This document shows, in pieces, positions 24,480 through 32,047 of a DNA stretch of 44,707 bases (its first letter is position 1; each line of letters begins with the position of its first letter). This DNA comes from Rhodospirillaceae bacterium (GTDB lineage Bacteria; Pseudomonadota; Alphaproteobacteria; Rhodospirillales; Rhodospirillaceae). The notes under the pieces were generated by a model that made no database searches, was not told the DNA's origin, and worked only from the letters and a program-made list of their open reading frames with translations. A program made the translations under genes and the position numbers. Where the stretch lies: assembly GCA_947476925.1 (NCBI GenBank), contig CANJSF010000029.1:1-44707 (forward strand). The letters are read 5' to 3'.

Positions 24480-25133
24480 ATGATGGCTGCTATCACTGTT
24501 TACGGCTCGGTTCTGTCGCCGTTCGTCGCGCGCGTGCTGTTGACGTGCGGCTACAAAGGTATTGCGACCGAATTATCGATGCCCAAAGACGGCATCAAAA
24601 GCCCCGCATTTTTAAAGTTGAACCCCTTTGGCAAAATTCCAACGATCAAAGACGGGTCGACTGTTTTGTATGAATCGGCGGTCATCGTTGATTACATCGA
24701 CGCGAAGTACAAAAAGAAAAAGCTGATCCCGTCGGCTGCCAAAGCGATGGGGCAGGCCCGCTTAATTTCAGCGATCTCAGCAGAATATGTTCAAACGGCC
24801 GGCTTGAAATTCTTCCGTATGAAACGCGCCAATCAAAACGTGCCTGCGGACATCGAAGCCACCAAAGCTGATTTGACCAAAGGCATGGATGCCTTAGAAA
24901 AAACTCTTTCAAGCAAGAAGTTTGCGGCCGGTCCGTCGGTGACAATCGCCGATTGTTTTGCCATTCCAGCGCTGTTTTTCGCGATCAATGCCAGCGCGCT
25001 GTTTGGCATTGCCGACGCGATCGGCTCGCGCAAAAAAATCCGCGCTTATTGGGATCGGATGCAAAAAGACAAGGTCGCCGGCAAGATTTTGCAGGGCATG
25101 TCCGACCGCATGAAGCAACTGCTGGCCGGCTGA
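24480..25133 (+). CDS. glutathione S-transferase-like protein (copy 2)
   Basis: 217 residues, paralogous to copy 1 along its length (shared I-P-T-x-K-D-G-x-T-V-L-Y-E-S and V-D-Y-x-D-A-K-Y-K-K-K). AGGAG sits 4 nt before the first ATG (24480) and 7 nt before the second (24483), so the true start may be 24483. V-T-I-A-D-C-F is the C-terminal domain motif. A Lys-rich sequence distinguishes both copies. Tandem duplication followed by divergence suggests related but distinct substrates. It converges with the PPOX gene 5 nt away. Confidence 0.92.
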   Translation: MMAAITVYGSVLSPFVARVLLTCGYKGIATELSMPKDGIKSPAFLKLNPFGKIPTIKDGSTVLYESAVIVDYIDAKYKKKKLIPSAAKAMGQARLISAISAEYVQTAGLKFFRMKRANQNVPADIEATKADLTKGMDALEKTLSSKKFAAGPSVTIADCFAIPALFFAINASALFGIADAIGSRKKIRAYWDRMQKDKVAGKILQGMSDRMKQLLAG

Positions 25134-25138
25134 TCGGC

Positions 25139-25789
25139 TTAATACAGCTCATCTTTATTCGCTTCGATCATGCGATCGGTGGCCGCGCCATCGTAGCCGG
25201 CAATTTGGTCCGCTAACATTTGGCCCATGGTTGGAAAATCTGTGGTGCGATTGATCTGGCGCGAGACATCCCACAACGCTGAACGTTGCAACGCTCGTGC
25301 ACAATGCAGGTAAACTTGGTCGATCTCGATCATGACAATCGAGATCGGCAACTTGCCATCGGTTAAAAACAGCGGCATGAGGCCAGGGTCAGTTGTCACG
25401 CGCGCACGCCCGTTGATGCGCAGCATCTCGTTCATTCCGGGCACAAATAGCAATAACCCGACATGCGGGTTAGCGATCACATTCTCCAAGCCATCAAGTC
25501 TGTTGTTGCCCGGCCAGTCAGGCAACATCAAGGTGCGCTCATCTTTGATTTTCAAGAAACCCGGCGGACCGCCCCTTGGCGACGCATCGAGATTACCTTT
25601 GGTATCAGATGTGGCCAGAACGCAAAACGGACTGCGCGCAATATAAGCCCGGCAATGCCGATCAAGCGCGGCCATCACCTTTTTAATCGCGCCGTCAAGC
25701 GGAGCCTTATAAATGGCCCGCAAGGCCGCCACGTCCGATATGGCGTGCGGATCGGGGGCGTCGCGTTGGCCGTCGGGCATGGCACGCAT
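25139..25789 (-). CDS. PPOX-type FMN flavoprotein (pyridoxamine-phosphate-oxidase-like)
   Basis: 216 residues. A split beta-barrel flavin domain starts near residue 50 (F-C-V-L-A-T-S-D-T-K-G) and includes D-A-S-P-R-G-G-P-P-G-F and P-D-W-P-G-N-N-R-L-D-G. That pattern is close to the MSMEG_1061-like FMN-dependent group rather than true PdxH. Such proteins reduce or oxidise small molecules with FMN or F420, or bind flavin. The start at 25789 has GAAGGA upstream; ATG 25780 is an alternative. Monocistronic and divergent from the gene at 25860. Function is unassigned. Confidence 0.88.
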   Translation of the reverse strand: MRAMPDGQRDAPDPHAISDVAALRAIYKAPLDGAIKKVMAALDRHCRAYIARSPFCVLATSDTKGNLDASPRGGPPGFLKIKDERTLMLPDWPGNNRLDGLENVIANPHVGLLLFVPGMNEMLRINGRARVTTDPGLMPLFLTDGKLPISIVMIEIDQVYLHCARALQRSALWDVSRQINRTTDFPTMGQMLADQIAGYDGAATDRMIEANKDELY

Positions 25790-25859
25790 CCTTAACGTTC
25801 CTTCAACCCGTTTGGGTTAAAGCCTATCGGTGGGGAATCTGTAGCAAGAATCTGCCGTC

Positions 25860-26615
25860 ATGGGAAACACAGACAACAAAAACGCCGACTTTGGGTGGGC
25901 CGAGATTCTCGCGGGCGCACTCGCGGTGACTGTTGCTGCACTTGCCGCCCCCTCGCCTGCCGCTTCGGCTGAGCCTGTCAAGCACGCGGCCCCTATCGAA
26001 AATGATGATTGGAATTTCTTGTGGCTGTCACCGGCAACGTCACAGTCCAGCGCCGCCGTTGAAGTTCTGGAAACGTCGCGAGCATCCCTGCTACCGCTCA
26101 CGGCCTCGGTTGTTAAGCATCAGAGTAATCCCGTGATCGCCGATTACGATTCAAGGAATGAGCCGAGCCAAACACTGAACCGCCGCATTGAGCAGATGCC
26201 GGTCGGTATTCGCTTCTCGCCCCCCGTCAGTGGGTCCGAGACAGTCATCCCCAGCATCATGATGCGTGAAGATAACTGGACGATGGTGGATATTGATAAG
26301 GTGATGCGCGTGTCGGCCTATGCGCGCGGGCCGCTCGATGTTGAGGATACGGCACAGGCCCAAAGCCCTACGACGTTTCCTCGTGGCCTTGGCACAGGCT
26401 TAAGCGTCGTCACATCAACACCGATATACGTGGGTGCCACCGTCAAAACTGATCGGTCGATCTATGACATTGACGCCAATCGTTTCCGCGGCGCGCGCTG
26501 GTCGACCAGTGTGTTTATCGGGGCCGATACAGCGTTTGGCCCGGTGTCCTTAGGCACGTCGCAAGATCCAAATGGGACACGGGGCACATACCTATATCTC
26601 GGTCGCTGGTTTTAA
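25860..26615 (+). CDS. hypothetical envelope protein with outer-membrane-type C-terminal strand
   Basis: 251 residues. A hydrophobic stretch (about 16-36, ending A-S-A-E) could be a late Sec signal, preceded by a longer polar start. The middle is low in recognisable domains. The last 40 residues (I-G-A-D-T-A-F-G-P-V-S-L-G-T, ending L-Y-L-G-R-W-F) resemble the final barrel strands of patatin-like or BamA-type outer-membrane proteins, with the terminal aromatic used by the BAM machinery. The rest of such a barrel is absent. It may be a small barrel, a decayed remnant or an assembly-tag protein. It converges with the ALDH gene 13 nt away. Confidence 0.7.
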   Translation: MGNTDNKNADFGWAEILAGALAVTVAALAAPSPAASAEPVKHAAPIENDDWNFLWLSPATSQSSAAVEVLETSRASLLPLTASVVKHQSNPVIADYDSRNEPSQTLNRRIEQMPVGIRFSPPVSGSETVIPSIMMREDNWTMVDIDKVMRVSAYARGPLDVEDTAQAQSPTTFPRGLGTGLSVVTSTPIYVGATVKTDRSIYDIDANRFRGARWSTSVFIGADTAFGPVSLGTSQDPNGTRGTYLYLGRWF

Positions 26616-26628
26616 CGCCAGCCGCGCC

Positions 26629-28149
26629 CTACACCACCATGCAGACGGTCTTGGTTTCCAGATAGTTCTCGACGGCTTGCATGCCAGAATCGCGGCTCCA
26701 GCCGCTTTCCTTGTAACCACCAATCGGCAACGCCGGATCGAACATCAGGTGGCAATTCACCCACACGGTGCCTGCCTTGATGGCGTTGGCAAAACGCGTG
26801 GCTTTGCTGAGGTCTTGCGTCCAAACGCTAGCAGCCAATCCATAGCGTGAATCGTTGGCCAGCCGTGGCACATCATCGAGCGAGTCAATGGGCATGGCGA
26901 CAACGACCGGCCCAAAGATCTCTTCCTGCACAACTTTCATGTTGTGATTTGTTTTGGCAATGACGGTGGGCGAAATGAACGTGCCCGTGGTGCCTAACTG
27001 CTCACCACCGCAGACAATTTCTGCTCCGTCGCTTTTGCCACCGTCGATATAGCTTTTAATTTTGTCGGCTTGGCGTTTGTTCACAATCGGGCCGATCTGC
27101 GTGGCGGGATCAAGACCGTGCCCCATTTTCATGCCCTTGGCGATGTCAGCAACGCCGGCAACAACTTTGTCGAAAACTTTTTTCTCGACATACAAGCGCG
27201 TGCCCGCCACGCACACTTGGCCCGTGTTAAAGAACACGGCGTTCGCCGCCCCCGGAATGGCAAGGTCCATGTCGGCATCGGCCAGAACGATGCTGGGCGA
27301 TTTTCCGCCCAGTTCCAGCGCAACCTTTTTCAGATTTCCACCTGCCGCATTCAAAATTTTGCGGCCTGTGGGCGTGGAGCCCGTGAACGCAATTTTATCG
27401 ACGTCATGATGCTCGGCCAATGCTTGGCCCGCGTCAGGGCCAAACCCTGTCACGACATTGAACACACCTGCAGGCACACCTGCTTCCATGATGAGCTCGC
27501 CCAATCGAATGGCGGTGAGCGAGGTGTCTTCCGCCGGCTTAAGAATCATCGAGCAACCGGCTGCCAAACACGGCGCGATTTTCATGGCTTCCAGAACCAG
27601 CGGGCTGTTCCAGGGCGTGATGGCCCCCACCACGCCAATGGGCTCTTTCATCGTATAGGCAAAAATCTTTTTGCCGGGCGGCTGATAGTTGATCGAGGTG
27701 TTGATGGTCTCGCCTTGGATCTTAGACACCATGCCTGCGAAATAGCGAAACTGCCCCGCCGCCCCGGGAATCTCGGCCCAACGTCCCACAAACAAGGGCT
27801 TGCCCTGATCAAGCGTTTCCAACTCGGCAAGCTCGTCAATGTTGGCTTCAATCAGGTCGGCAATTTTCCATAACACGCGGGCACGTTCATCGGGTGTTTT
27901 CTCGCGCCACACGCCCTTATCGAATGATTCGCGCGCGGCTTTCACAGCGCGATCCACATCAGCTTTGGCTCCGGCGGGAATTGTGCCAATCACTTGCCCG
28001 GTCGCCGGGTCGATGGAATCGATGCGCTTGCCAGAAGCAGCATCAACCCAGTCGCCGCCAATGAGCATCTTTTTGTCTTTGTGCTTCAGGAAAGCGATGG
28101 CACCGGCCGTCTTGGGCTTCGTCATATTGATATCGATGACAACGTTCAT
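26629..28149 (-). CDS. NAD-dependent aldehyde dehydrogenase
   Basis: 506 residues, full ALDH length. Visible sites are P-W-N-S-P near 179, Glu279 in A-L-E-L-G-G-K and nucleophile Cys313 in N-T-G-Q-V-C-V-A-G. E-E-I-F-G-P-V follows near 403. It resembles the betaine-/phenylacetaldehyde-dehydrogenase group. GGGAGG precedes the ATG with good spacing. It is the last gene of the minus-strand set with the deacetylase-fold protein, isomerase-like protein and FAD monooxygenase. Likely role: final oxidation of a ring-derived aldehyde. Confidence 0.94.
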   Translation of the reverse strand: MNVVIDINMTKPKTAGAIAFLKHKDKKMLIGGDWVDAASGKRIDSIDPATGQVIGTIPAGAKADVDRAVKAARESFDKGVWREKTPDERARVLWKIADLIEANIDELAELETLDQGKPLFVGRWAEIPGAAGQFRYFAGMVSKIQGETINTSINYQPPGKKIFAYTMKEPIGVVGAITPWNSPLVLEAMKIAPCLAAGCSMILKPAEDTSLTAIRLGELIMEAGVPAGVFNVVTGFGPDAGQALAEHHDVDKIAFTGSTPTGRKILNAAGGNLKKVALELGGKSPSIVLADADMDLAIPGAANAVFFNTGQVCVAGTRLYVEKKVFDKVVAGVADIAKGMKMGHGLDPATQIGPIVNKRQADKIKSYIDGGKSDGAEIVCGGEQLGTTGTFISPTVIAKTNHNMKVVQEEIFGPVVVAMPIDSLDDVPRLANDSRYGLAASVWTQDLSKATRFANAIKAGTVWVNCHLMFDPALPIGGYKESGWSRDSGMQAVENYLETKTVCMVV

Positions 28150-28178
28150 GCGCGCGCCTCCCTAAAACTCAATGCTGC

Positions 28179-29105
28179 TTATTTCTCTTGCTCGGGGATA
28201 TGTCCCTTGTGGTTGGCCAGGTACCACGCGGCAATTTCTTCGCGCTTAGCAAACCACACACCCGGCAGCGTTTTGGCAAATTCCAAAAATTCGCGGAGCG
28301 CACGAATGCGAAACGCGCGGCCCGAAACGTGTGGGTGCAAACCGACGTTCATCATTCGGCCCGAACCAGACGTTTCTGCTTCCAAGTACAACTGGCGCAG
28401 CTCCTCGACCAAGATATCGCGGAACTCGTCAGTCGTGTGGTTGCGGCGCGTCAGGATTGTGAAGTCGTTGATCTCATTGGTATACGGCGTGGAGACAATT
28501 GGGCCGTGGTCCGTTTGAATGAGATACGGCTGGTCATCGTTCATGATGTCGCAATAGAACATCAAGCCATGCTCTTTCAAAATGCCCGGCGTATTGACGG
28601 TTCCGCGCAAACTTGAGGACAGCCAGCCCTTGGCTGCCTTGCCGTAAAATTCTTTATAAACCTTCAACGACGCTTCAATGATCTCGCGTTCTTTGGCGGG
28701 ATTCTTTGCAAAATCACTCAACAGTTCGCCTTGCTCGTAATTGTGCGCCAGCACTTCCCAGCCGCGTTCGGCCGGTGCGCGCGCAACGTCTGAACGAATC
28801 AAAGCGGTCTTGGCGTTGATCGTACAGCTGGCAGGAACCTTGGCTTGGTCGAAGGTATCAAACAGGCGCCAAATGCCGACACGTTGGCCATATTCACGCC
28901 ACGTAAAATTGGGGAAGTCAGCGACATTGCCGGGCAGCACATCGGGCAAAATCGGCGGGCCACCGGCGTAGTATGGCTTGTCGGTGTCTTTCACCATATC
29001 CCACGTTTCGAGATTGAGCGTGAGGATCAGCGCAACCTTTTTATTATCGGGCCATTTAAACTGGCCGCGTTTGGCAATGCCGGAAAACGGATAACGCATC
29101 GTCAC
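28179..29105 (-). CDS. PuuE-like polysaccharide-deacetylase-fold hydrolase
   Basis: 308 residues with the NodB/CE4 barrel layout, but with N-L-E-T-W-D instead of the usual T-F-D-D metal motif. Later features are A-H-N-Y-E-Q-G, N-T-P-G-I-L and N-V-G-L-H-P-H-V-S-G-R-A-F-R. This is the pattern of the metal-independent PuuE allantoinase and cyclic-imide-hydrolase branch rather than sugar deacetylases. Expected chemistry is opening of a cyclic amide or imide. The start is GTG (29103-29105) with AGGAGAG 6 nt upstream; ATG 29099 would be too far. It lies 23 nt after the isomerase-like gene and 29 nt before the ALDH. Confidence 0.88.
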   Translation of the reverse strand: MTMRYPFSGIAKRGQFKWPDNKKVALILTLNLETWDMVKDTDKPYYAGGPPILPDVLPGNVADFPNFTWREYGQRVGIWRLFDTFDQAKVPASCTINAKTALIRSDVARAPAERGWEVLAHNYEQGELLSDFAKNPAKEREIIEASLKVYKEFYGKAAKGWLSSSLRGTVNTPGILKEHGLMFYCDIMNDDQPYLIQTDHGPIVSTPYTNEINDFTILTRRNHTTDEFRDILVEELRQLYLEAETSGSGRMMNVGLHPHVSGRAFRIRALREFLEFAKTLPGVWFAKREEIAAWYLANHKGHIPEQEK

Positions 29106-29128
29106 GTTTGTCTCTCCTGAAAGAATGA

Positions 29129-29890
29129 TTAGGCTTCCGCCATCAAACGGCCAAAACCTTCGGCACGGTCTTTAATGCCGGCATCGCGCAGCGAGAACCA
29201 ATAGGTCGCCGCATTAATGGCAATCACCGGCTTATCCAGCCAACGCTCGGCTTCTTCGGCAACTGCGGCACACGCCAAATTCGTGCCCACTTGAATGATG
29301 GCATCGGGGTTCGAGCCATTCAGTTCCATAATTGCTTTGCGAAGTTTTGCCGCAGGTTCGTGAGCAATGAGCATCGGGCTGGGTGATTTCAAGCCAATCA
29401 GGGCCACGACTTCGTAGCCATTATCGGTGAAAAACCGGCGCACGTTCTTATCGCCGACCGGCATGTAAGGCGTCAGAACGGCGATTTTTTTGATCTTCTT
29501 TTTGTTGAGCTTTTGGTAGGTCGCCAAGGCGGCATCGCAAGCGTGCGACCCCAGCGAAACCGTTACGCCGGCCCGCTTTTCCATTTTGCGCTTAAGCTTT
29601 TCTGCGCCGCCTGCTCCATCCCAAAACGTCTCAGCACTCATGCCCATGATCACGTAACCGGGCGAACAGGTCATCACAGCATCTAAGGCTTCTTCGGTGG
29701 CCCCGCGAATGTTAACCAGAAGTTGTTCGAATTCCTTGTCATTACGTACGGGATCGTCGGGGATAACAATGCGCCCGAAATGGTTGGTGACGCCGCGCGG
29801 CTGCATCAGCGCATACTCAGGTTCAACCGAGGTGTTGGTAGACGGCGCGATCACGCCGAATTTCATACGATAGCCAAGTGAATCAACCAT
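29129..29890 (-). CDS. maleate-isomerase/Asp-Glu-racemase-like protein lacking usual Cys pair
   Basis: 253 residues of the Asp/Glu racemase superfamily, closest in layout to maleate cis-trans isomerase and arylmalonate decarboxylase. P-S-T-N-T-S-V-E (16-23) matches the substrate-carboxylate loop. At the first catalytic Cys position the sequence is G-M-S-A (83-86); at the second it is V-G-T-N-L-A (201-206), with a Cys at 207. P-V-I-A-I-N-A-A-T-Y-W follows as in the family. Maleate isomerase ends the nicotinate-type pathway, giving fumarate. With both usual Cys replaced, the reaction here may differ. GGAGG precedes the ATG. Confidence 0.87.
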   Translation of the reverse strand: MVDSLGYRMKFGVIAPSTNTSVEPEYALMQPRGVTNHFGRIVIPDDPVRNDKEFEQLLVNIRGATEEALDAVMTCSPGYVIMGMSAETFWDGAGGAEKLKRKMEKRAGVTVSLGSHACDAALATYQKLNKKKIKKIAVLTPYMPVGDKNVRRFFTDNGYEVVALIGLKSPSPMLIAHEPAAKLRKAIMELNGSNPDAIIQVGTNLACAAVAEEAERWLDKPVIAINAATYWFSLRDAGIKDRAEGFGRLMAEA

Positions 29891-29916
29891 GGGGCCTCCA
29901 AATATGTGCGGCGTTA

Positions 29917-31128
29917 TTATTGAATGGTGTACGATTCGCGAACGACGTTAATCATTGATGTTTTCATCAAGAACTTTTTGGCCAGCGCGGGGTCAGCCGC
30001 TTGGCGCATGAAATCGGCCTGGCGCTTTTTCTGGGCGTCGGGGTCTTTTTCTTCCATCAGCTTCTTGTTAGCCGCCGTGTGTTCCTGAACAAACTTTGTT
30101 GCTGTGATTCGGCGCTGGCGGTCATACAGATCGAAAGCAGCCTTAGCTTCCATTTTGCCGTCGCGAACCGCCAAGAACTTTTCGGCAAGATTGAAAGCAT
30201 CATGCAGGCCACCGTTCATGCCCATACCGCCCAACGGGTTGTTAATATGGGCGGCATCGCCGGCCAATAGGACGCGACCGGTGATGTATGCATCGGCCAC
30301 GCGCTGGTGAACGTTGTACAGCGTGCGATGGCCAATTTCGAAATCGCCTTGCTTGGCCGCAAGATGATGGAGACGGTCTTGAATGTAGTCGTCAGACAGC
30401 AAGCGCTCGTTGGTCTCGCCTGGTTTGGTGGGGAACAACACACGCCACATATTATTGCAGCGTAAAACGACGCACCATTCTTCAGGGTCCGAGACGTAGT
30501 TTACACCGGACAAGCGCGGCAAGAATTTCTCCAGCGGATAGGGCGTTGAAGCCACAAGGAATTTTTCCGGGTAGGTGTAACCGCCGTACTGCAAACCTGT
30601 AGATTGGCGCACCATGCTGTTAGCCCCCTCGGCGCCAACGACATAACAGCCGCGCATCGTTTTTTCGCCATCAGGAGTGCTAACCAGGAGATTCACTCCA
30701 TCGGCGTCTTGGTCGATCACTTTTACGACGCCGTGTTCAAACAAAACTTTGGCGTTGGGAATCTTCGAAAGTTCCTCGCAGCAAATTTTGTTTAAGCGCC
30801 ACTGCTCACATTGCAGGCGATAGGGATAGGCGGTTTCATCTTTGATGGCCGACATATCAAACTCGGCGATCTCGTTGGTGCGGCGATCGCGGTACTGATA
30901 GCGCGCGACGATCAGCCCCAACTCGATCAAGCGCGGCATTAAACCCAGTCGGTCGAGCATATCCATGGAGGGCGGATGAAACGTCGAAGCTCGCAGGTCC
31001 TGAGGAAGGGTTTTCTCTTTTTCCAGCAGCACGACATTGAAGCCTTCGCGCGCCAAATATAGCGCAAATACACCGCCCACCGGCCCCGCGCCTGCAATGA
31101 TAATCGGATCTTTACCTGGAAACGACAT
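29917..31128 (-). CDS. FAD-dependent aromatic hydroxylase (class A flavoprotein monooxygenase)
   Basis: 403 residues. The N-terminal FAD motif G-A-G-P-V-G-G lies near 13-19. R-A-S-T-F-H-P-P-S-M-D-M-L-D-R-L-G lies near 47-63. G-A-E-G-A-N-S-M-V-R replaces the usual G-A-D-G motif, and G-D-A-A-H-x-x-N-P-L-G-G-M-G-M-N-G-G is the second FAD site. The family uses NAD(P)H and O2 to hydroxylate phenols, hydroxybenzoates or hydroxypyridines, sometimes opening the ring. A Lys-rich tail (about 355-375) follows the catalytic part. AAGGA precedes the ATG. It heads the tightly spaced set with the isomerase-like and deacetylase-fold genes. Confidence 0.93.
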   Translation of the reverse strand: MSFPGKDPIIIAGAGPVGGVFALYLAREGFNVVLLEKEKTLPQDLRASTFHPPSMDMLDRLGLMPRLIELGLIVARYQYRDRRTNEIAEFDMSAIKDETAYPYRLQCEQWRLNKICCEELSKIPNAKVLFEHGVVKVIDQDADGVNLLVSTPDGEKTMRGCYVVGAEGANSMVRQSTGLQYGGYTYPEKFLVASTPYPLEKFLPRLSGVNYVSDPEEWCVVLRCNNMWRVLFPTKPGETNERLLSDDYIQDRLHHLAAKQGDFEIGHRTLYNVHQRVADAYITGRVLLAGDAAHINNPLGGMGMNGGLHDAFNLAEKFLAVRDGKMEAKAAFDLYDRQRRITATKFVQEHTAANKKLMEEKDPDAQKKRQADFMRQAADPALAKKFLMKTSMINVVRESYTIQ

Positions 31129-31138
31129 GCGTCCTTAA

Positions 31139-31169
31139 GCCCCTCAATTATCTTGTTTTTATGAGGGGC
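31139..31169. repeat. 8-bp inverted repeat upstream of monooxygenase gene
   Basis: GCCCCTCA and TGAGGGGC face each other across a 15-base AT-rich loop, ending just before the ribosome site of the FAD monooxygenase gene. It may be a leader hairpin, processing site or regulator site; there is no clean U-tract for a terminator. The remaining 150 bases up to the flavin reductase gene show no convincing gene. Confidence 0.5.
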
Positions 31170-31320
31170 GTAGCAGCGCTGAACCCCTCGTCTTCATCAA
31201 TGGATGTGCCAGACGATCATCACCCCGGCAAGGCCCTCGGGCACGTTGATCACCATGTGGGCGCGCCGAGCGCTGTGCCAAGATGTAGCCATTCGCTTGG
31301 CATGGAAAAGGCGGCCAAAC

Positions 31321-31845
31321 TTAAAAGGAGCGAAACACGCCAGCATGAAACAACAACGGCGATTTGCCGGAACTCGAGATCCGCTTCACATGACCCACAA
31401 TGATATCATGGTCACCACCGGGGTAACGCGCCCAGACATGACATTCCATGTGCGCTACGCAGCCCTCAATAAGGGGGACGCCCAGCACGCCCTCAGTCAC
31501 CGCAACGCCCTTGAATTTGTCGGCCGAGGATTGCGCCATTTGCCGCGCCCAGGCTTCTTGTTCGGCCGACATCACGTTGACGGCAAAGGCATCCTGGAGC
31601 TGAAAGCAACCGAAGGCTGCCGTCGTTTTGGCAATGCTCCATAAAATGAGCGGCGGATCGAGGGACAGGGAATTGAAAGAACTGACCGTCATGCCCACCC
31701 GCTCGGACGTCTGGCCCAATGTGGTCATCACAGTTACGCCCGTGGCAAATTGGCCTAAGGTCTTGCGAAATTCACGGCGCGCGCCGTCATCGGCCGCTGG
31801 ATCGAGCCCTTGGATTGGTCTTGTGCCGAGCGCCTGATTGGTCAC
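31321..31845 (-). CDS. flavin reductase (HpaC/DIM6-like)
   Basis: 174 residues starting at GTG with GGGGAT upstream. The flavin reductase-like domain (about 24-170) has F-A-T-G-V-T-V-M-T-T and G-M-T-V-S-S-F-N-S-L-S-L-D-P-P-L-I-L-W-S, then F-A-V-N-V-M-S. A C-terminal G-D-H-D-I-I-V-G-H-V is family-typical. It supplies reduced FMN or FAD to an oxygenase. The neighbouring FAD monooxygenase is of a type that usually reduces its own flavin, so the partner may be elsewhere. It lies 192 nt upstream of the monooxygenase and divergent from the IclR regulator. Confidence 0.92.
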   Translation of the reverse strand: MTNQALGTRPIQGLDPAADDGARREFRKTLGQFATGVTVMTTLGQTSERVGMTVSSFNSLSLDPPLILWSIAKTTAAFGCFQLQDAFAVNVMSAEQEAWARQMAQSSADKFKGVAVTEGVLGVPLIEGCVAHMECHVWARYPGGDHDIIVGHVKRISSSGKSPLLFHAGVFRSF

Positions 31846-31872
31846 GCGATCCCCGAGTTTAATTGAGTTAAA

Positions 31873-31884
31873 TTAAGGCCTTAA
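31873..31884. promoter_or_regulatory. 12-bp perfect palindrome in divergent intergenic region
   Basis: TTAAGGCCTTAA is a perfect palindrome 28 bases upstream of the flavin reductase start and within the 202-base gap shared with the IclR gene. It could be an operator for the minus-strand set. Support is by symmetry and position only. Confidence 0.35.
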
Positions 31885-31915
31885 GGCACGCCGCGATGCA
31901 ACGCTAAAAACAGCT

Positions 31916-31959
31916 GTCCACCTGTTGGACGATCGGCTACACTGCGTGCGCTGTCCAAC
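31916..31959. promoter_or_regulatory. candidate IclR operator cluster
   Basis: GTCCACCTGTTGGAC (31916-31930) is a 15-bp site with 5-bp arms around 5 bases, the size IclR proteins usually bind. A further GTCCAAC (31953-31959) repeats the half-site in inverted orientation to GTTGGAC (31924-31930). The cluster is about 90 bases before the IclR start and between the divergent genes, so it could control both directions. Confidence 0.45.
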
Positions 31960-32047
31960 CAGCGGTAGGTTATCAGCCCCGGTCACAGCAGGTACGACTG
32001 TAAAGCCCCAGCCCGATCCTTGGGCGCGGCGGCGGCGAGGAGCGACA

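Noticed and set aside
27070-27873. Plus-strand frame of about 267 codons opposite the aldehyde dehydrogenase
   Set aside because: The minus-strand ALDH has full-length catalytic motifs; the plus frame is His/Arg-rich without recognisable domains.
31197-31292. A 31-codon minus-strand frame between the flavin reductase and FAD monooxygenase genes
   Set aside because: It has no clear ribosome site or recognisable motif and could arise by chance in GC-rich DNA; conservation would be needed to support it.
31925-32047. N-terminal extension of the IclR regulator from a TTG
   Set aside because: The residues are basic, Cys/Pro-rich and unlike the family; a GGAG ribosome site marks ATG 32048, and the extension would overlap the candidate operator.
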